A stretch of DNA of 64,000 nt from Amphiduros pacificus (GCA_949316495.1 OX439012.1:6967549-7031548); one strand, 5' to 3'. Shown: positions 1 to 13,200, counted from the stretch's first letter. Made by a program: numbers and translations. Notes: generated by a model not told the origin, from the letters alone.

Positions 1-2335
1 CAAGTTACCTAGCGTATGAATTCACTGATCACAATCAAAATGTTAAGAATACGGTTATATCAGTGCATCCATGCTCTGACCTTAATTCTCTAAAACTAAA
101 ACAAATAACATATGTATAATTATCCTGACGCAATATTTAACACGTTTATTGGTGAAAAAAACCATTATAATAAATTCCTTGTTACTTTGACCCCAGGTGG
201 TATGCAAAATATTCCTTAGCAAAATAGGGTTACTGAACAAGAGCAAAACAGAACTCCAAACATAATTTGAAATTTATGTCATGAATATTTTGAGCAAAAA
301 GGTGAGAAAGACAAATAAGACTTTTTTTAAACATGAATCATTTGATGAAAAAGAATATTTTGTGAATCATACCAAAAGCATGCTGAGTGAATAACTCAAA
401 AATAGAATTATGAAAACTCCACATTTTTTGGAGAAATTATTTTTAACATATATTATATACAATGTATATATATATATATATTCTGGTGGTGTTCAATATA
501 TTTCTTTTAATGATTTCAATGAGGTAATTAAAAGGTCTGGATGAAAAAGGTCATCAGGAAATAATATATGACTTTTTTTCCTGAATTAAAAAGTAATATA
601 TATATATAATAAGGTGGTTTGATTATATAAGGACCATTCTTTAGATGGGTACATCATTATCTCTCATTTAATGATTTCAAGGTCATTGGGGGTGTCAAAG
701 GTCATCCTATATAAATGACAATGCATACCGTGGAACAAGAACATCTGTTTGTAATGACCTCAAGTGTGCCTTATCCAATACCCATCTTGTTTACAAGGGG
801 ATCAAATGTAGGGTTCGCTTGCTGGATAACTATGTACACAAACACTTATAAAACGCTCTCGTAACACACATATCCACTGTCAGGATTACATAATTCTACA
901 GTATATACTCTGTCACTGTCACACTCTTACCTAATTCATCAAACTACAGCAATTTTTTTTTATAGATTTTAACTAGAACTCTTATCTCATGTTTTCTGGC
1001 CTTGTTAATTGCTTCGGTTTTCAACATGCCCTTTTGACTTCTCTGATGATCTGATTTTATCAATTAAAGATTTTTATCAGATAATATGTTCTCATCATGT
1101 CTTGAAAAGATAAATATTTAAACAGTTGTTATCAGCAAATTGTAGGGGGGGGGGGCACTCACAGAGTTAATTGCTTGTTGGTGTGTTGTTTTTTTTTCTA
1201 TTTTTTTCAAACAACTCTGACAAAAAGTACAAGAAAACATCTGCCAAGTGGTTCAAAACTTCTTTTTTTATCACCACTCAACATAATTTCTATTTCTCAA
1301 GAAGTTATTTAAAGTGCCAGCTGATCCTTCTTTATATATATATAAGGCCTAAAAAAAAGGAACTTTGGTTCCAATCTCCCAACCTACTCTCAAGTTTAAA
1401 CCACCTACCCTGAAGTTTCTTTTCACTCTCTAGGAGAAAAGACATAGTTTCTGTTATGATTTAATTCAAATATATCTATTCTCGATATATTTGATCACTT
1501 TTAAGAAAAAAATCTTATTTTTCAGGGCATGTTATCGGAAACAAGGTTTAACTTATTATTTTTTTCGTCCGAAAAAAAAAATCACAAATGTTTAATGTAC
1601 TTAATCATTTGACAAGGTAAATTGTCAGTATTTGCCCTTTATATCTTTTTCATTGTAAATATAAATACGCACAACTCTGCTGATTTTATCTGAAATTGAG
1701 AATACTGCCTCAAGCAAATACACAATCTCTGCTGAACGGAGGTAAATTAGCCCATAACAAAGATTCCCAAAATATCTGTAGGATTTCAGATGAAAGTTTT
1801 GTTACTTTGTTGTCTTGTCACACTCTACAGCTCTGCATGACAGACATAAAATTGACCCTTTCAGATTTAGAGCGGCCTTAACCAAATTGCTAAATCTCAT
1901 TAGCACCTAATTACCAGTCTGCGATCAAATGATGCTATCACATTCAGATATCATGTTCCTGTTTTAATGGACACCGAACCAAATGTCTGCCTTAACCCCC
2001 TGGCCAAATTATCTGATAAATCAAAACTTCACAAAAAAGGCTATGTTTTCTCACAAATAATAGGTTGCTAGGTTTTCATTAAGAGTTTCTGATCTTTAGA
2101 GAAAGATGGAGAAAAGTATACTTCTTTAAAGCATTAAATGTGTCAAACTAGTGAAGCAAACAAGAAATCTCCTGTAAATCAAGCAAATTGCATCTGTCAC
2201 TTGAAACAATGATATATCTGAGTACAAACTGCTTCCTAAGTCAGTAGCACGAGACTTCCTACTTGTGTTATTATCAGTTTGAATTGAGCATCTATTCGGT
2301 CACGTCTTGATGTAACCAAATATTTCATGCATGAT
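1..2335. other. No gene seen
   Basis: AT-rich DNA with short TA runs (465-481 and 598-609) and a G10 tract near 1,145. Open frames are short and without recognisable content. Confidence 0.6.
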
Positions 2336-2582
2336 CATTTCTTGACCACTTCTTGGCCATTGCTTGATCATTGCTTGGCCATTGCTTGGCCATTGCTTGG
2401 CCATTGCTTGGCCATTGCTTGACCATTGCTTGGCCATTGCTTGACCATTGCATGACCACTGCTTGACCATTGCTTGACCATTGCTTGACCACTGCTTGAC
2501 AATTGCTTGACCATTGCTTGACCATTGCCTGGCCATTGCTTGACCATTGCTTGACCATTGCTTGACCACTGCTTGACCATAT
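2336..2582. repeat. 11-bp minisatellite, ~22 copies
   Basis: The unit is GCTTGACCATT/GCTTGGCCATT. Minus-strand open frames in all three registers simply reflect the absence of stops in the unit. Confidence 0.95.
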
Positions 2583-2933
2583 TGTGCCATGCATTAAGTA
2601 TGCATGATCAAACAATGCTCCGCAATAGTGACAAAATGATGCCATCTGTGATCTTATTTTGTCATTCTCACACATGACAATATTGAGGTTAGGCTACAAA
2701 TGTTAGTGCCTTTTTTAACTCTTTTTATTACTCACGATATTCTTACAAGTGTTTCTTTTTTTGTCAATTCTCGCTGTCATGCTGTGACTATCATTGACAA
2801 TAAATTATGCAGGATAAACAGAACGCTAAGCTTCAGTTCTAGTGATTGTAAATAAACACAATTTCACCAATTTGAGCAATACCTACTGTGTAGTTGATTG
2901 CACAGGGGTTTGTGTGTTCTTATCATTCTGATT
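2583..2933. other. No gene seen
   Basis: Unique AT-rich spacer between the 11-bp and 20-bp arrays. Confidence 0.6.
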
Positions 2934-3200
2934 TAAATGATATCATTCTCATTTGAATGATATCATTCTTATTTGAATGATATTCTTATTTGAATGATAT
3001 CATTCTTATTTGAATGATATCATTCTTATTTGAATGATATCATTCTTATTTGAATGATATCATTCTTATTTGAATGATATCATTCTTATTTGAATGATAT
3101 CATTCTTATTTGAATGATATCATTCTTATTTGAATGATATCATTCTTATTTGAATGATATCATTCTTATTTGAATGATATCATTCTTATTTGAATGATAC
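2934..3200. repeat. 20-bp array whose unit is a hairpin, ~13 copies
   Basis: The unit is ATCATTCTTATTTGAATGAT with shared AT joints. Each copy has 9-nt arms ATATCATTC and GAATGATAT around a TTATTT loop. Copies are almost identical, so expansion is recent. Confidence 0.96.
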
Positions 3201-3719
3201 CACTCTTCTTTTTTTATTATCATCCCGGGGCTACTAAAAACCCTAACTGCATAAAAAGAAAAGGTTTTTGTGTAAAAATAATAAAGCTGTTAGCTGTGAT
3301 CGCACCATCATTTGGTGTGAACCTGGACATTCACTGTTGTGACATGACCCCATACAGTCAAGCTGGACTGTGCATGTTTTATGGGTTACTCGGTGGTACA
3401 AATCTTGGAGCCAAGTGCAGCGTTTTAATGTTTGAATTGGTTCTGTGTTCCAGATAATTTTCTCCCATTAATCAGAGTAATTACTATTGCAGTTTAGATA
3501 TGAGGGGACGCAAGGGTCAGATATACACTTCTTGTACTTTGTCATTTTTGAGCAAATTCAATCTTTTTCTCACCTCAATCATATTATCCCAATCATATTA
3601 TCCCAATCATATTATCCCATCTGTACCTCTTTCCACTCTCCCTTCATTGATTAATAAAACAGCAATGCAATCACATCCTGCATCTCTACACTCTTTCCCA
3701 TCTGTACCCCATTTCCAAT
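3201..3719. other. No gene seen
   Basis: Short open frames without recognisable motifs. Three TCCCAATCATATTA repeats lie near 3,585-3,620. Confidence 0.55.
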
Positions 3720-4512
3720 CCATACACTGTTCCCCTTATCTACCTAATCCCCATCCATACCACATTTCCCATCTGTACCCCACTTCCAATTAATACCCTA
3801 ATCCCCATCCATACCACATTTCCCATCTGTACCCCACTTCCAAGTAATACCCCAATCCCCATCCATTCCCATTCCCTTATCTGAACCCCACTCCCAATTA
3901 ATACCCTAATCCCCATCCATTCCCATTCCCCCATCTGTACCCCACTCCCAAGTAATACCCCAATCCCCATCCATTCCCATTCCCCCATCTGTACCCCACT
4001 CCCAAGTAATACCCTAATCCCCATCCATACCACATTTCCCATCTGTACCCCACTTCCAATTAATACCCTAATCCCCATCCATACCACATTTCCCATCTGT
4101 ACCCCACTTCCAAGTAATACCCCAATCCCCATCCATTCCCATTCCCTTATCTGAACCCCACTCCCAATTAATACCCTAATCCCCATCCATTCCCATTCCC
4201 CCATCTGTACCCCACTCCCAAGTAATACCCCAATCCCCATCCATTCCCATTCCCCCATCTGTACCCCACTCCCAAGTAATACCCTAATCCCCATCCATAC
4301 CACATTTCCCATCTGTACCCCACTCCCAAGTAATACCCTAATCCCCATCCATACCACATTTCCCATCTGTACCCCACTTCCAATTAATACCCTAATCCCC
4401 ATCCATACCACATTTCCCATCTGTACCCCACTTCCAAGTAATACCCCAATCTCCATCCATTCCCATTCCCCCATCTGTACCCCACTCCCAATTAATACCC
4501 CATTCCCCACCC
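3720..4512. repeat. 54-bp minisatellite, ~14 copies, with 270-bp higher-order unit
   Basis: The unit contains CCCCATCCATACCACATTTC and ATCTGTACCCCACTTCCAA. A five-unit block (270 bp) is duplicated: CCCTTATCTGAACCCC occurs at about 3,871 and 4,141. The 279-codon minus frame exists because 54 is a multiple of three. Confidence 0.95.
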
Positions 4513-5099
4513 ACTCCTCCATCTGAACTCCGTTCCGCCCCTCTCCCGATAACAAAGAGACTAAGACAACAGTCATCACAGCGTGTCCATATTTACAATC
4601 ATATTACGGTCTTGTAATCTCGGTTCTTGCCATATCCTTGATTGCTTAGATCTTAAGCCAACAGCTTAGCTTTTACCAGATATTGTCATTTCCTCTCAGG
4701 CCTCTGACAAAGGAGGTCATTTCTGGTGCCAATATTGCTACTAGATCTACAGAATACTCAGTGCTCAGATTTACTTTCCTGTCAAAAACCTCCAGACTCA
4801 ACAAGTTGTCAGCAAAGTGATTTTTCATTCGCAAATTGATTCATGAATCTGTTGTGTCCCAACAATATTTTCTCTCAAGTTACATTCAAGATTTTATACA
4901 AATTATGCAAAAGATATGGATTCAAATATGCAATTTTTCAGGTTATGACATCATCTGAAAGTTTATGAAAAATGGTTTTTTTTTGGTGCTACTAATTGCA
5001 CTTGTAGGACCAGTCTAGAAATGTAAGAGTTTCTTGACATGATTTTCATTGCACTATATTACCCTCATAATCAGCCAAATATCCACCAATTTGCTTCTG
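4513..5099. other. No gene seen
   Basis: Spacer between two arrays, with no convincing frame or splice pattern. Confidence 0.55.
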
Positions 5100-6005
5100 T
5101 AAAGAGGAATGGCACCAGTGGAAACATGGTACGGTAACAGATAAGACATGGCACCAGTGGAGACGTGGTACCAGTGGAAACATGGTACATAGACATAATA
5201 TAACGAGCAGTGACAGATAAGACATAGTACCAGTGGAGATATGGTACCAGTGGAGACTTGGTACAATTAGAATCAACAATATCCCCGGAAACATGGGATC
5301 AATAGATGCAAAGTACTAGTAGAGATATAGTACCATAGTTGATATCAGTAGAGACACAATATACTGGAGGGGACATAGGTAACGTATCAGTTATATTTGT
5401 TACCACCCCCATCTTTATCCAATCGTCAATCGTCAGGGCATAATTCCATGATGGCCCCAGGAGTGTCAATAGTTGCTCCATAGCTGTCACATGCCCAATC
5501 TCTGTCAAACTTGTGGATATTGCCAGCTTTCGGACCATGACAGCGATTGGGTGCAGTGCACAATCCAGGACATGTAGAGACAACAATACCAGTAGGGACA
5601 TGGTACCAGTAGATGCACAGTACCAGTGGAGACATGGTACCAGTAGATACACAGTACACGTATCAGAAAATGCACAGTAGAAGTAAAGACATGGTACCCG
5701 TTTATACACAGTACAATTGGAGACATGGTACCAGTACAGGCAAGTATAACATTGGATGGGTGATACAAGTAAAGACATAGTACCAGTGGATATATGATAC
5801 CAGTCCAGACATTGTACCAGTAGAGACAATATTAGTAGAGACACAGTACCACTAGAGATGTGGTACCAGTAGAAACACAATTCTATTAAAGATATGATAC
5901 CAGAAGAGATACAACACCAGTGGAAACAATACCATTAGAGACATGGTACCAGTAGATATATGGCATATGTATAAAGACAATGCTTGTTGGGATATTGTAT
6001 CAGTA
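5100..6005. repeat. Degenerate GGTACCAGT minisatellite
   Basis: Imperfect ~17-bp units such as AGACATGGTACCAGTAG, with many variants, interrupted by non-repetitive DNA at about 5,380-5,577. The long minus-strand frames here are by-products. Confidence 0.85.
5400..5577 (-). pseudogene. Cysteine-rich coding-like patch inside a minisatellite
   Basis: About 175 bp of non-repetitive sequence interrupts the GGTACCAGT-type array. On the minus strand it reads CPGLCTAPNRCHGPKAGNIH, then KFDRDWACDSYGATIDTPGA and MELCPDD, then a stop. Five cysteines and a WxC motif look like part of an extracellular domain, but I cannot name the family. At the stop a 7-mer is duplicated (CAATCGTCAATCGTC on the plus strand), and the other frame continues WIKMGVV. 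It is probably a relic exon rather than a working one, and no clear acceptor is seen. Confidence 0.28.
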
Positions 6006-6009
6006 GATG

Positions 6010-7086
6010 ATGATGATAATTTATTTATCTAATCCATAAAACATGAATCAGAAAGTTGCCAAGACAGGCTAATGCCTAACTAAGCTGGCAACCCTTTACA
6101 AATACATTCTTATGTTATGTTGCAAAATTAGTATATAACAGATACATATTGGTTGATTAACAATGGTGGTGGTAGAGGCAGTTTCTTAAGATGTTGTGAT
6201 GATATAAGATATGTAATAACAATAATGTGATGATAGAGGGGGGGAGTTGTATAATAAAAAATATATATATATTTTAATATATTAAACCTATTTCTCATTG
6301 ATCAGGGGCAGTTACACATAAAACTTCAAGTAGTGATTTTTTACAGCTTTGGTGAATGACTTGTATGTGGGTTTCTTAGTAATGATTGCAGGTAACTCAT
6401 TATAAAATATTGCCCCTTTAACTTTAAGGGTGTCTTTGCCCATATTGGTGCGAGTCCTGGGAACATCAAGTTTCTGTTTGTTAGAGGTATTATGGTTATG
6501 AACCTCATTTCTTTTGATGAAATAGTGGTGAAAGATGTCCGGTAGCATATGATTGAGTGACTTGTATACTGTTTGAACCAGTCGCATTTTGAAGATATCA
6601 CTAACTTTGAGAGAATTTAGACATTTGTGGACATGTACAGTTGGTGTATCCCACCTCATGTCATACAGGTTTTTCAATATCTTGTTTTGCATTATTTGCA
6701 CTTTTTTAATAATTTTACCCGAAGCATGACCATAAACCTCAATTCCATACTGTATGCGAGAATAGACATGGGCATAAAAGAGCTGTTCCTTACAGTGATT
6801 AGGTACTTGTTTCTTTATCAGCTTAAAAGAGCTTGCATACTTTCTGAGTGTCATTACAAGGGAGTTGACATGGGCATTCCAAGCTAGTTTTTCATCAAGT
6901 ATGATACCAAGATACTTTGCTTCTGAAGCTCTGTGGATGGTATGTCCTTGAACTTGGAGGGTATTCCAGTAGTCAGGTACAGTTTTTCCTTTGGTCAGGA
7001 AAATATTGTATTGGGTTTTTTCAATACTTAGCGTGAGTTTGTTGCATGCGAACCATACACACAAATCTTGCAATGTTTTCTAGAAG
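6010..7086 (-). mobile_element. 5'-truncated LINE with reverse-transcriptase C-terminal frame
   Basis: A 253-codon minus-strand frame (6,312-7,073) carries WFACNKLTLSIEKTQYNIFL, then EAKYLGIILDEKLAWNAHVN, RIQYGIEVYG and FYNELPAIITKKPTYKSF. This is the end of an RT domain and the thumb region of CR1/L2-like elements. The trailer ends near 6,010 in an AAATTATCATCATCATC-type tail. There is no endonuclease or catalytic YADD box, so the copy is 5'-truncated. The surviving part of the frame is intact, so it is probably fairly young. Confidence 0.88.
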
Positions 7087-7147
7087 AATATCCAGGCCAC
7101 AAGTTTGTTTATTATTTTGGCTAGCTCCCTCTGATAAGCCCACCATG

Positions 7148-7445
7148 TTTGTTTGTTTGTTTATTTGGGGTTTAATATCACTTTCAACATTATTTCAGTC
7201 ATTTCATGATGAGACCTACATGTAGCAGATATAGTGCTGCCTCACTGAATTGTCATGTCGCAGGTCCTTGACATGACAGCCCATCCGGTCACAGATTTAC
7301 AAGGACAAGGGGTTAACCATTTAGGCACGGACCTCAGCTCATGTGTGAAATTGTATCATGAATTCGATCTCGGCCGGGGATCGAACCCACGACCTTTGGA
7401 TCACCACAGAGGAACTGGTGCTAATAAGTTGGTACTCTAACCAAA
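7148..7445 (-). mobile_element. tRNA-derived SINE with 9-bp target-site duplication
   Basis: Same family as the copy at 57,791. On the minus strand it has a tRNA-like head with B-box sequence GTTCGATCCCC and a body with matching blocks, and it ends in (CAAA)n. The direct repeat CCCACCATG flanks it at 7,139-7,147 and 7,446-7,454. The outermost A-box region is shortened relative to the other copy. Confidence 0.9.
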
Positions 7446-7454
7446 CCCACCATG

Positions 7455-7954
7455 ATTTACAACTGGTCCTGTTCAGCTGCTGGTACCATTTCTCTTCAAA
7501 ATGAACTGTATAGAACATCCTGGCTCCCTGCCTGGGTTGCCATTAATGTCACATCCATGACAAAAGCCAATATCATTTAAAACATATTGTTCAAGGGTTG
7601 CACAATGCCAAAAATGCAAAAACAAAAGTTAAGTACATTTTTGCTAAATTAAATAAATATCAGTGAGAAAAAAACATAAGCCAATGACCTTAGCACTATA
7701 CTGATCATTATTTTTTTCATAATGTTTATATACATTTTCTGGAAATGCCTGCAAATTGTTCGATAAATGATCTTTTAAAGGGTCATTGCGGGGCAACAAT
7801 AGTCAATATGATAATAAGAAAGTCTTTTAGAAAAAAAAAGAATTTGTATACAGTTTCCTTTTTGAAAATGATATTTATATCTTCTTACCATTTTGAAGTC
7901 TCGTACCTGCTACACACTCGCATTAATGAATTGTCTAAAAACTTGGACAAGCTG
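7455..7954. other. No gene seen
   Basis: AT-rich spacer after the SINE. Confidence 0.55.
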
Positions 7955-8312
7955 TAATTTAATGGTTATGTTATCTCAGTTAGGCAGCTGTTATTAAATG
8001 ATTATGTTATCTCAGTTGGGCAGCTGTTATTAAATGGTTATGTTATCTCAGTTGGGCAGCTGTTATTAAATGGTTATGTTATCTCAGTTAGGCAGCTGTT
8101 ATTAAATGGTTATGTTATCTCAGTTGGGCAGCTGTTATTAAATGGTTATGTTATCTCAGTTGGGCAGCTGTTATTAAATGGTTATGTTATCTCAGTTGGG
8201 CAGCTGTTATTAAATGGTTATGTTATCTCAGTTGGGCAGCTGTTATTAAATGGTTATGTTATCTCAGTTTGGCAGCTGTTATTAAATGGTTATGTTATCT
8301 CAGTTAGGCAGC
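7955..8312. repeat. 36-bp minisatellite, ~10 copies
   Basis: The unit holds TTATTAAATGGTTATGTTAT then CTCAGTTGGGCAGCTG. Copies are nearly identical. Confidence 0.96.
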
Positions 8313-8734
8313 ACTGTATCTAGTTCACATCAGTAACCATATACAGGAACCAGTGTGGCACACAAAACTTATCAGTTATTTCATGAAGACAGTACAGTTC
8401 ATTGTTTCTCTTATTTTCTGGAGTCTTGATGTACATGTGCATGCAGATCGACATAAAAATAGGGATGCACTCTTTAAGTTTACCACTTCTGTTTGTTCTT
8501 GTCTAATTCAATGAAAGCATTTCAGGATAATGACCTGCCCCAAGTTATGCATTCTGTGAATGTGCAAGCAGAAAGCTAAATATATTTGCACTCCATGAAC
8601 TAAGTTATGATTTTCTGAACCATGAAATCTTTTACAGCCCACTCACAGCCAGCTGAATAATATATTTGCACTTTCTGAACCAAAAAAGCTTGAATTATTC
8701 CCCACTCTGTTAAATAAAAAAGCTACCACTAAGC
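8313..8734. other. No gene seen
   Basis: Spacer. Degenerate precursors of the 33-bp unit (AAGCTTGAATTATTCCCCAC) appear in its last ~100 bp. Confidence 0.6.
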
Positions 8735-9936
8735 TAAAGAAAGCTATGATTCCCCATACTCTGTTAACTGAGAAAGCTTTGATTCCCCAAACTCTGTTAA
8801 CTAAGAAAGCTATGATTCCCCATACTCTGTTATCTAAGAAAGCTATGATTCCCCATACTCTGTTATCTAAGAAAGCTATGATTCCCCATACTCTGTTATC
8901 TAAGAAAGCTATGTTTCCTCATACTCTGTTATCTAAGAAAGCTATGATTCCCCATACTCTGTTATCTAAGAAAGCTATGATTCCCCATACTCTGTTAACT
9001 GAGAAAGCTATGATTCCCCATACTCTGTTATCTAAGAAAGCTATGTTTCCCCATACTCTGTTATCTAAGAAAGCTATGTTTCCTCATACTCTGTTATCTA
9101 AGAAAGCTATGATTCCCCATACTCTGTTATCTAAGAAAGCTATGATTCCCCATACTCTGTTAACTGAGAAAGCTATGATTCCCCATACTCTGTTATCTAA
9201 GAAAGCTATGTTTCCCCATACTCTGTTATCTAAGAAAGCTATGTTTCCTCATACTCTGTTATCTAAGAAAGCTATGATTCCCCATACTCTGTTATCTAAG
9301 AAAGCTATGTTTCCCCATACTCTGTTAACTGAGAAAGCTTTGATTCCCCAAACTCTGTTAACTAAGAAAGCTATGATTCCCCATACTCTGTTATCTAAGA
9401 AAGCTATGATTCCCCATACTCTGTTAACTAAGAAAGCTATGATTCCCCATACTCTGTTATCTAAGAAAGCTATGACTCCCGATACTCTGTTAACTGAGAA
9501 AGCTATGATTCCCCATACTCTGTTAACTAAGAAAGCTATGATTCCTCATACTCTGTTAACTAAGAAAGCTATGATTCCCCATACTCTGTTAACTAAGAAA
9601 GCTATGACTCCCGATACTCTGTTAACTAAGAAAGCTATGATTCCCCATACTCTGTTAACTAAGAAAGCTATGATTCCCCATACTCTGTTATCTAAGAAAG
9701 CTATGATTCCCCATACTCTGTTAACTAAGAAAGCTATGACTCCCGATACTCTGTTAACTAAGAAAGCTATGACTCCCGATACTCTGTTAACTAAGAAAGC
9801 TATGATTCCCCATACTCTGTTAACTCAGAAAGCTATGATTCCCCATACTCTGTTAACTAAGAAAGCTATGATTCCCCATACTCTGTTAACTAAGAAAGCT
9901 ATGATTCCCCATACTCTGTTAACTAAGAAAGCTTAA
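8735..9936. repeat. 33-bp minisatellite, ~36 copies, open through one frame
   Basis: The unit encodes AMIPHTLLSKK on the plus strand, giving a 396-codon frame at 8,746-9,936. Differences between copies are mostly amino-acid-changing (I/F/T, S/T, H/D/Q, K/E/Q), with little sign of selection for a protein, so I call it a repeat. The other two plus frames contain stops in each unit. Confidence 0.93.
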
Positions 9937-10210
9937 ATTACCAGTGCATATATACCCTCTGTGAACTTAGAATGATTTAATTGACATCTGTACCTTTTTG
10001 AAGTTTGCATTTACAGTGTTTGCATTTATAGTGTGTAGAGCTAATGACCCGTACCAGCAATCTTTTTAATGAAAGGTTGGCACAATGATGCTGCATGTTT
10101 TCTGACATGTCACATAATATTCCTACAATGTTTAAGGATAAGCTGACCAATGAGCTGATAGAAAAATGGTGATGTACAGTTGAAATATATATTGTCTGAA
10201 CTGTAGGCAA

Positions 10211-12745
10211 GATAACTGTGTGTAGAGCTAATGACCTGCCCTGTAGGAACATAGAACTGTGTGAAGAGCTAATGACCTGCCCTGTAGGAACAGAGAACTG
10301 TGTGTAGAGAGCTAATGACCTGCCCTGTAGGAACAGAGAACTGTGTGTAGAGAGCTAATGACCTGCCCTGTAGGAACAGAGAACTGTGTGTGTAGAGAGC
10401 TAATGACCTGTCCTGTAGGAACAGAGAACTGTGTGTAGAGAGCTAATGACCTGTCCTATAGGAACAGAGAACTGTGTGTAGAGAGCTAATGACCTGCCCT
10501 GTAGGAACATAGAACTGTGTGAAGAGAGCTAATGACCTGCCCTGTAGGAACAGACAACTGTGTGAAGAGAGCTAATGACCTGCCCTGTAGGAACAGAGAA
10601 CTGTGTGTAGAGAGCTAATGACCTGCCCTGTAGGAACAGAGAACTGTGTGTAGACAGCTAATGACCTGCCCTGTAGGAACAGAGAACTGTGTGTAGACAG
10701 CTAATGACCTGCCCTGTAGGAACAGAGAACTGTGTGTAGAGAGCTAATGACCTGCCCTGTAGGAACAGAGAACTGTGTGTAGAGAGCTAATGACCTGCCC
10801 TGTAGGAACAGAGAACTGTGTTTAGAGAGCTAATGACCTGCCCTGTAGGAACAGAGAACTGTATGTAGAGAGCTAATGACCTGCCCTGAAGAAACAGAGA
10901 ACTGTGTTTAGAGAGCTAATGACCTGCCCTGTAGGAACAGAGAACTGTGTGTAGAGAGCTAATGACCTGCCCTGTAGGAACAGAGAACTGTGTGTAGAGC
11001 TAATGACCTGCACTGTAGGAACAGAGAACTGTGTGTAGAGAGCTAATGACCTGCCCTGTAGGAATAGAGAACTGTGTGTGTAGAGTTAATGACCTGCCCT
11101 GTAGGAACAGAGAACTGTGTGTAGAGAGCTGATGACCTGCCCTGTAGGAACAGAGAACTGTGTGTAGAGAGCTAATGACCTGCCCTGTAGGAACAGAGAA
11201 CAGTGTGTAGAGAGCTAATGACCTGTCCTGTAGGAACAGAGAACTGTGTGTAGAGCTAATGACCTGCCCTGTAGGAACAGAGAACTGTGTGTAGAGAGCT
11301 AATGACCTGCCCTGTAGGAACAGAGAACTGTGTGCAGAGAGCTAATGACCTGCCCTGTAGGAACAGAGAACTGTGTGTAGAGCTAATGACCTGCCCTGTA
11401 GGAACAGAGAACTGTGTGTAGAGAGCTAATGACCTGCCCTGTAGGAATAGAGAACTGTGTGTGTAGAGTTAATGACCTGCCCTGTAGGAACAGAGAACTG
11501 TATGTAGAGAGCTGATGACCTGCCCTGTAGGAACAGAGAACTGTATGTAGAGAGCTAATGACCTGCCCTGTAAGAACAGAGAACAGTGTGTAGAGAGCTA
11601 ATGACCTGCCCTGTAGGAACAGAGAACTGTGTGCAGAGAGCTAATGACCTGCCCTGTAGGAACAGAGAACTGTATGTAGAGAGCTAATGACCTGCCCTGG
11701 AGGAACAGAGAACTGTATGTAGAGAGCTAATGACCTGCCCTGTAGGAACAGAGAACTGTGTGTAGAGAGCTAATGACCTGCCCTGTAGGAACAGAGAACT
11801 GTGTGCAGAGAGCTAATGACCTGCCCTGTAGGAACAGAGAACTGTGTGTAGAGCTAATGACCTGCCCTGTAGGAACAGAGAACTGTGTGTAGAGAGCTAA
11901 TGACCTGCCCTGTAGGAATAGAGAACTGTGTGTGTAGAGTTAATGACCTGCCCTGTAGGAACAGAGAACTGTGTGTAGAGAGCTGATGACCTGCCCTGTA
12001 GGAACAGAGAACTGTATGTAGAGAGCTAATGACCTGCCCTGTAAGAACAGAGAACAGTGTGTAGAGAGCTAATGACCTGCCCTGTAGGAACAGAGAACTG
12101 TGTGTGTAGAGCTAATGACCTGCCCTGTAGGAACAGAGAACTGTGTGCAGAGAGCTAATGACCTGCCCTGTAGGAACAGAGAACTGTATGTAGAGAGCTA
12201 ATGACCTGCCCTGTAGGAACAGAGAACTGTGTGTAGAGAGCTAATGACCTGCCCTGTAGGAACAGAGAACTGTATGTGTAGAGCTAATGACCTGCCCTGT
12301 ATGAACAGAGAACTGTGTGTAGAGAGCTAATGACCTGCCCTGTAGGAACAGAGAACTGTGTGTAGACAGCTAATGACCTGTCCTATAGGAACAGAGAACT
12401 GTGTGTAGAGAGCTAATGACCTGCCCTGTAGGAACAGAGAACTGTGTGTAGAGCTAATGACCTGCCCTGTAGGAACAGAGAACTGTGTGTAGAGAGCTAA
12501 TGACCTGCCCTGTAGGAACAGAGAACTGTGTGTAGAGCTAATGACCTGCCCTGTAGGAACAGAGAACTGTGTGCAGAGAGCTAATGACCTGCCCTGGAGG
12601 AACAGAGAACTGTATGTAGAGAGCTAATGACCTGCCCTGTAGGAACAGAGAACTGTATGTAGAGAGCTAATGACCTGCCCTGTAGGAACAGAGAACTGTA
12701 TGTAGAGAGCTAATGACCTGGCCTGTTGGAACAGAGAACAATGTC
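10211..12745. repeat. 43-bp minisatellite, ~59 copies
   Basis: The unit contains GCTAATGACCTGCCCTGTAG and GAACAGAGAACTGTGTGTAG. Unit length wavers between 41, 43 and 45 bp through GA and GT dinucleotide gain or loss. A stray related copy sits at about 10,032-10,050. The sequence fades into degenerate GAGCTATAATTGC-like copies up to ~13,130. Confidence 0.95.
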
Positions 12746-13148
12746 TGGAGGACTGTGATTAGATTTACTCTATGACAGCTATAATTGCCTCACTCTGTGC
12801 AGAGAGATTGCTTTAATTTTTCCTACTCAATGAGAGCTATAATTGCATTCACCATTGTACAGATAGCTATAATTTTCCTTACACCATTGGAGCTATAATT
12901 GCCTTTACTCTTTGCCTTTACTCTTAATTTTCTTTACTCCACGAGAGCAAAAATGGTATTTACTTTGTACAGAGCAATAGCTATAATCATCCTCACTGCA
13001 TGGGAATATAATTAACATTTATCATTGCCCTACAGAGCAGCTTTAATTGGTTTTACTAATTATCCTTTACTCCAAGAGAGCAATAATTTTTAATTTAATC
13101 TAATTTAATCTACAAGAGCTCTGACAAGAGTTGGAAATAACATGGAGC

Positions 13149-13153
13149 TATCA

Positions 13154-13200
<47 letters not shown>

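Noticed and set aside
3740-4579. 279-codon minus-strand frame
   Set aside because: It lies entirely within the 54-bp array. The frame is open only because the unit is divisible by three, and it has no domain or splice context.
10211-12745. CRISPR-like regular repeat
   Set aside because: Units are contiguous with no unique spacers, and the context is eukaryotic.
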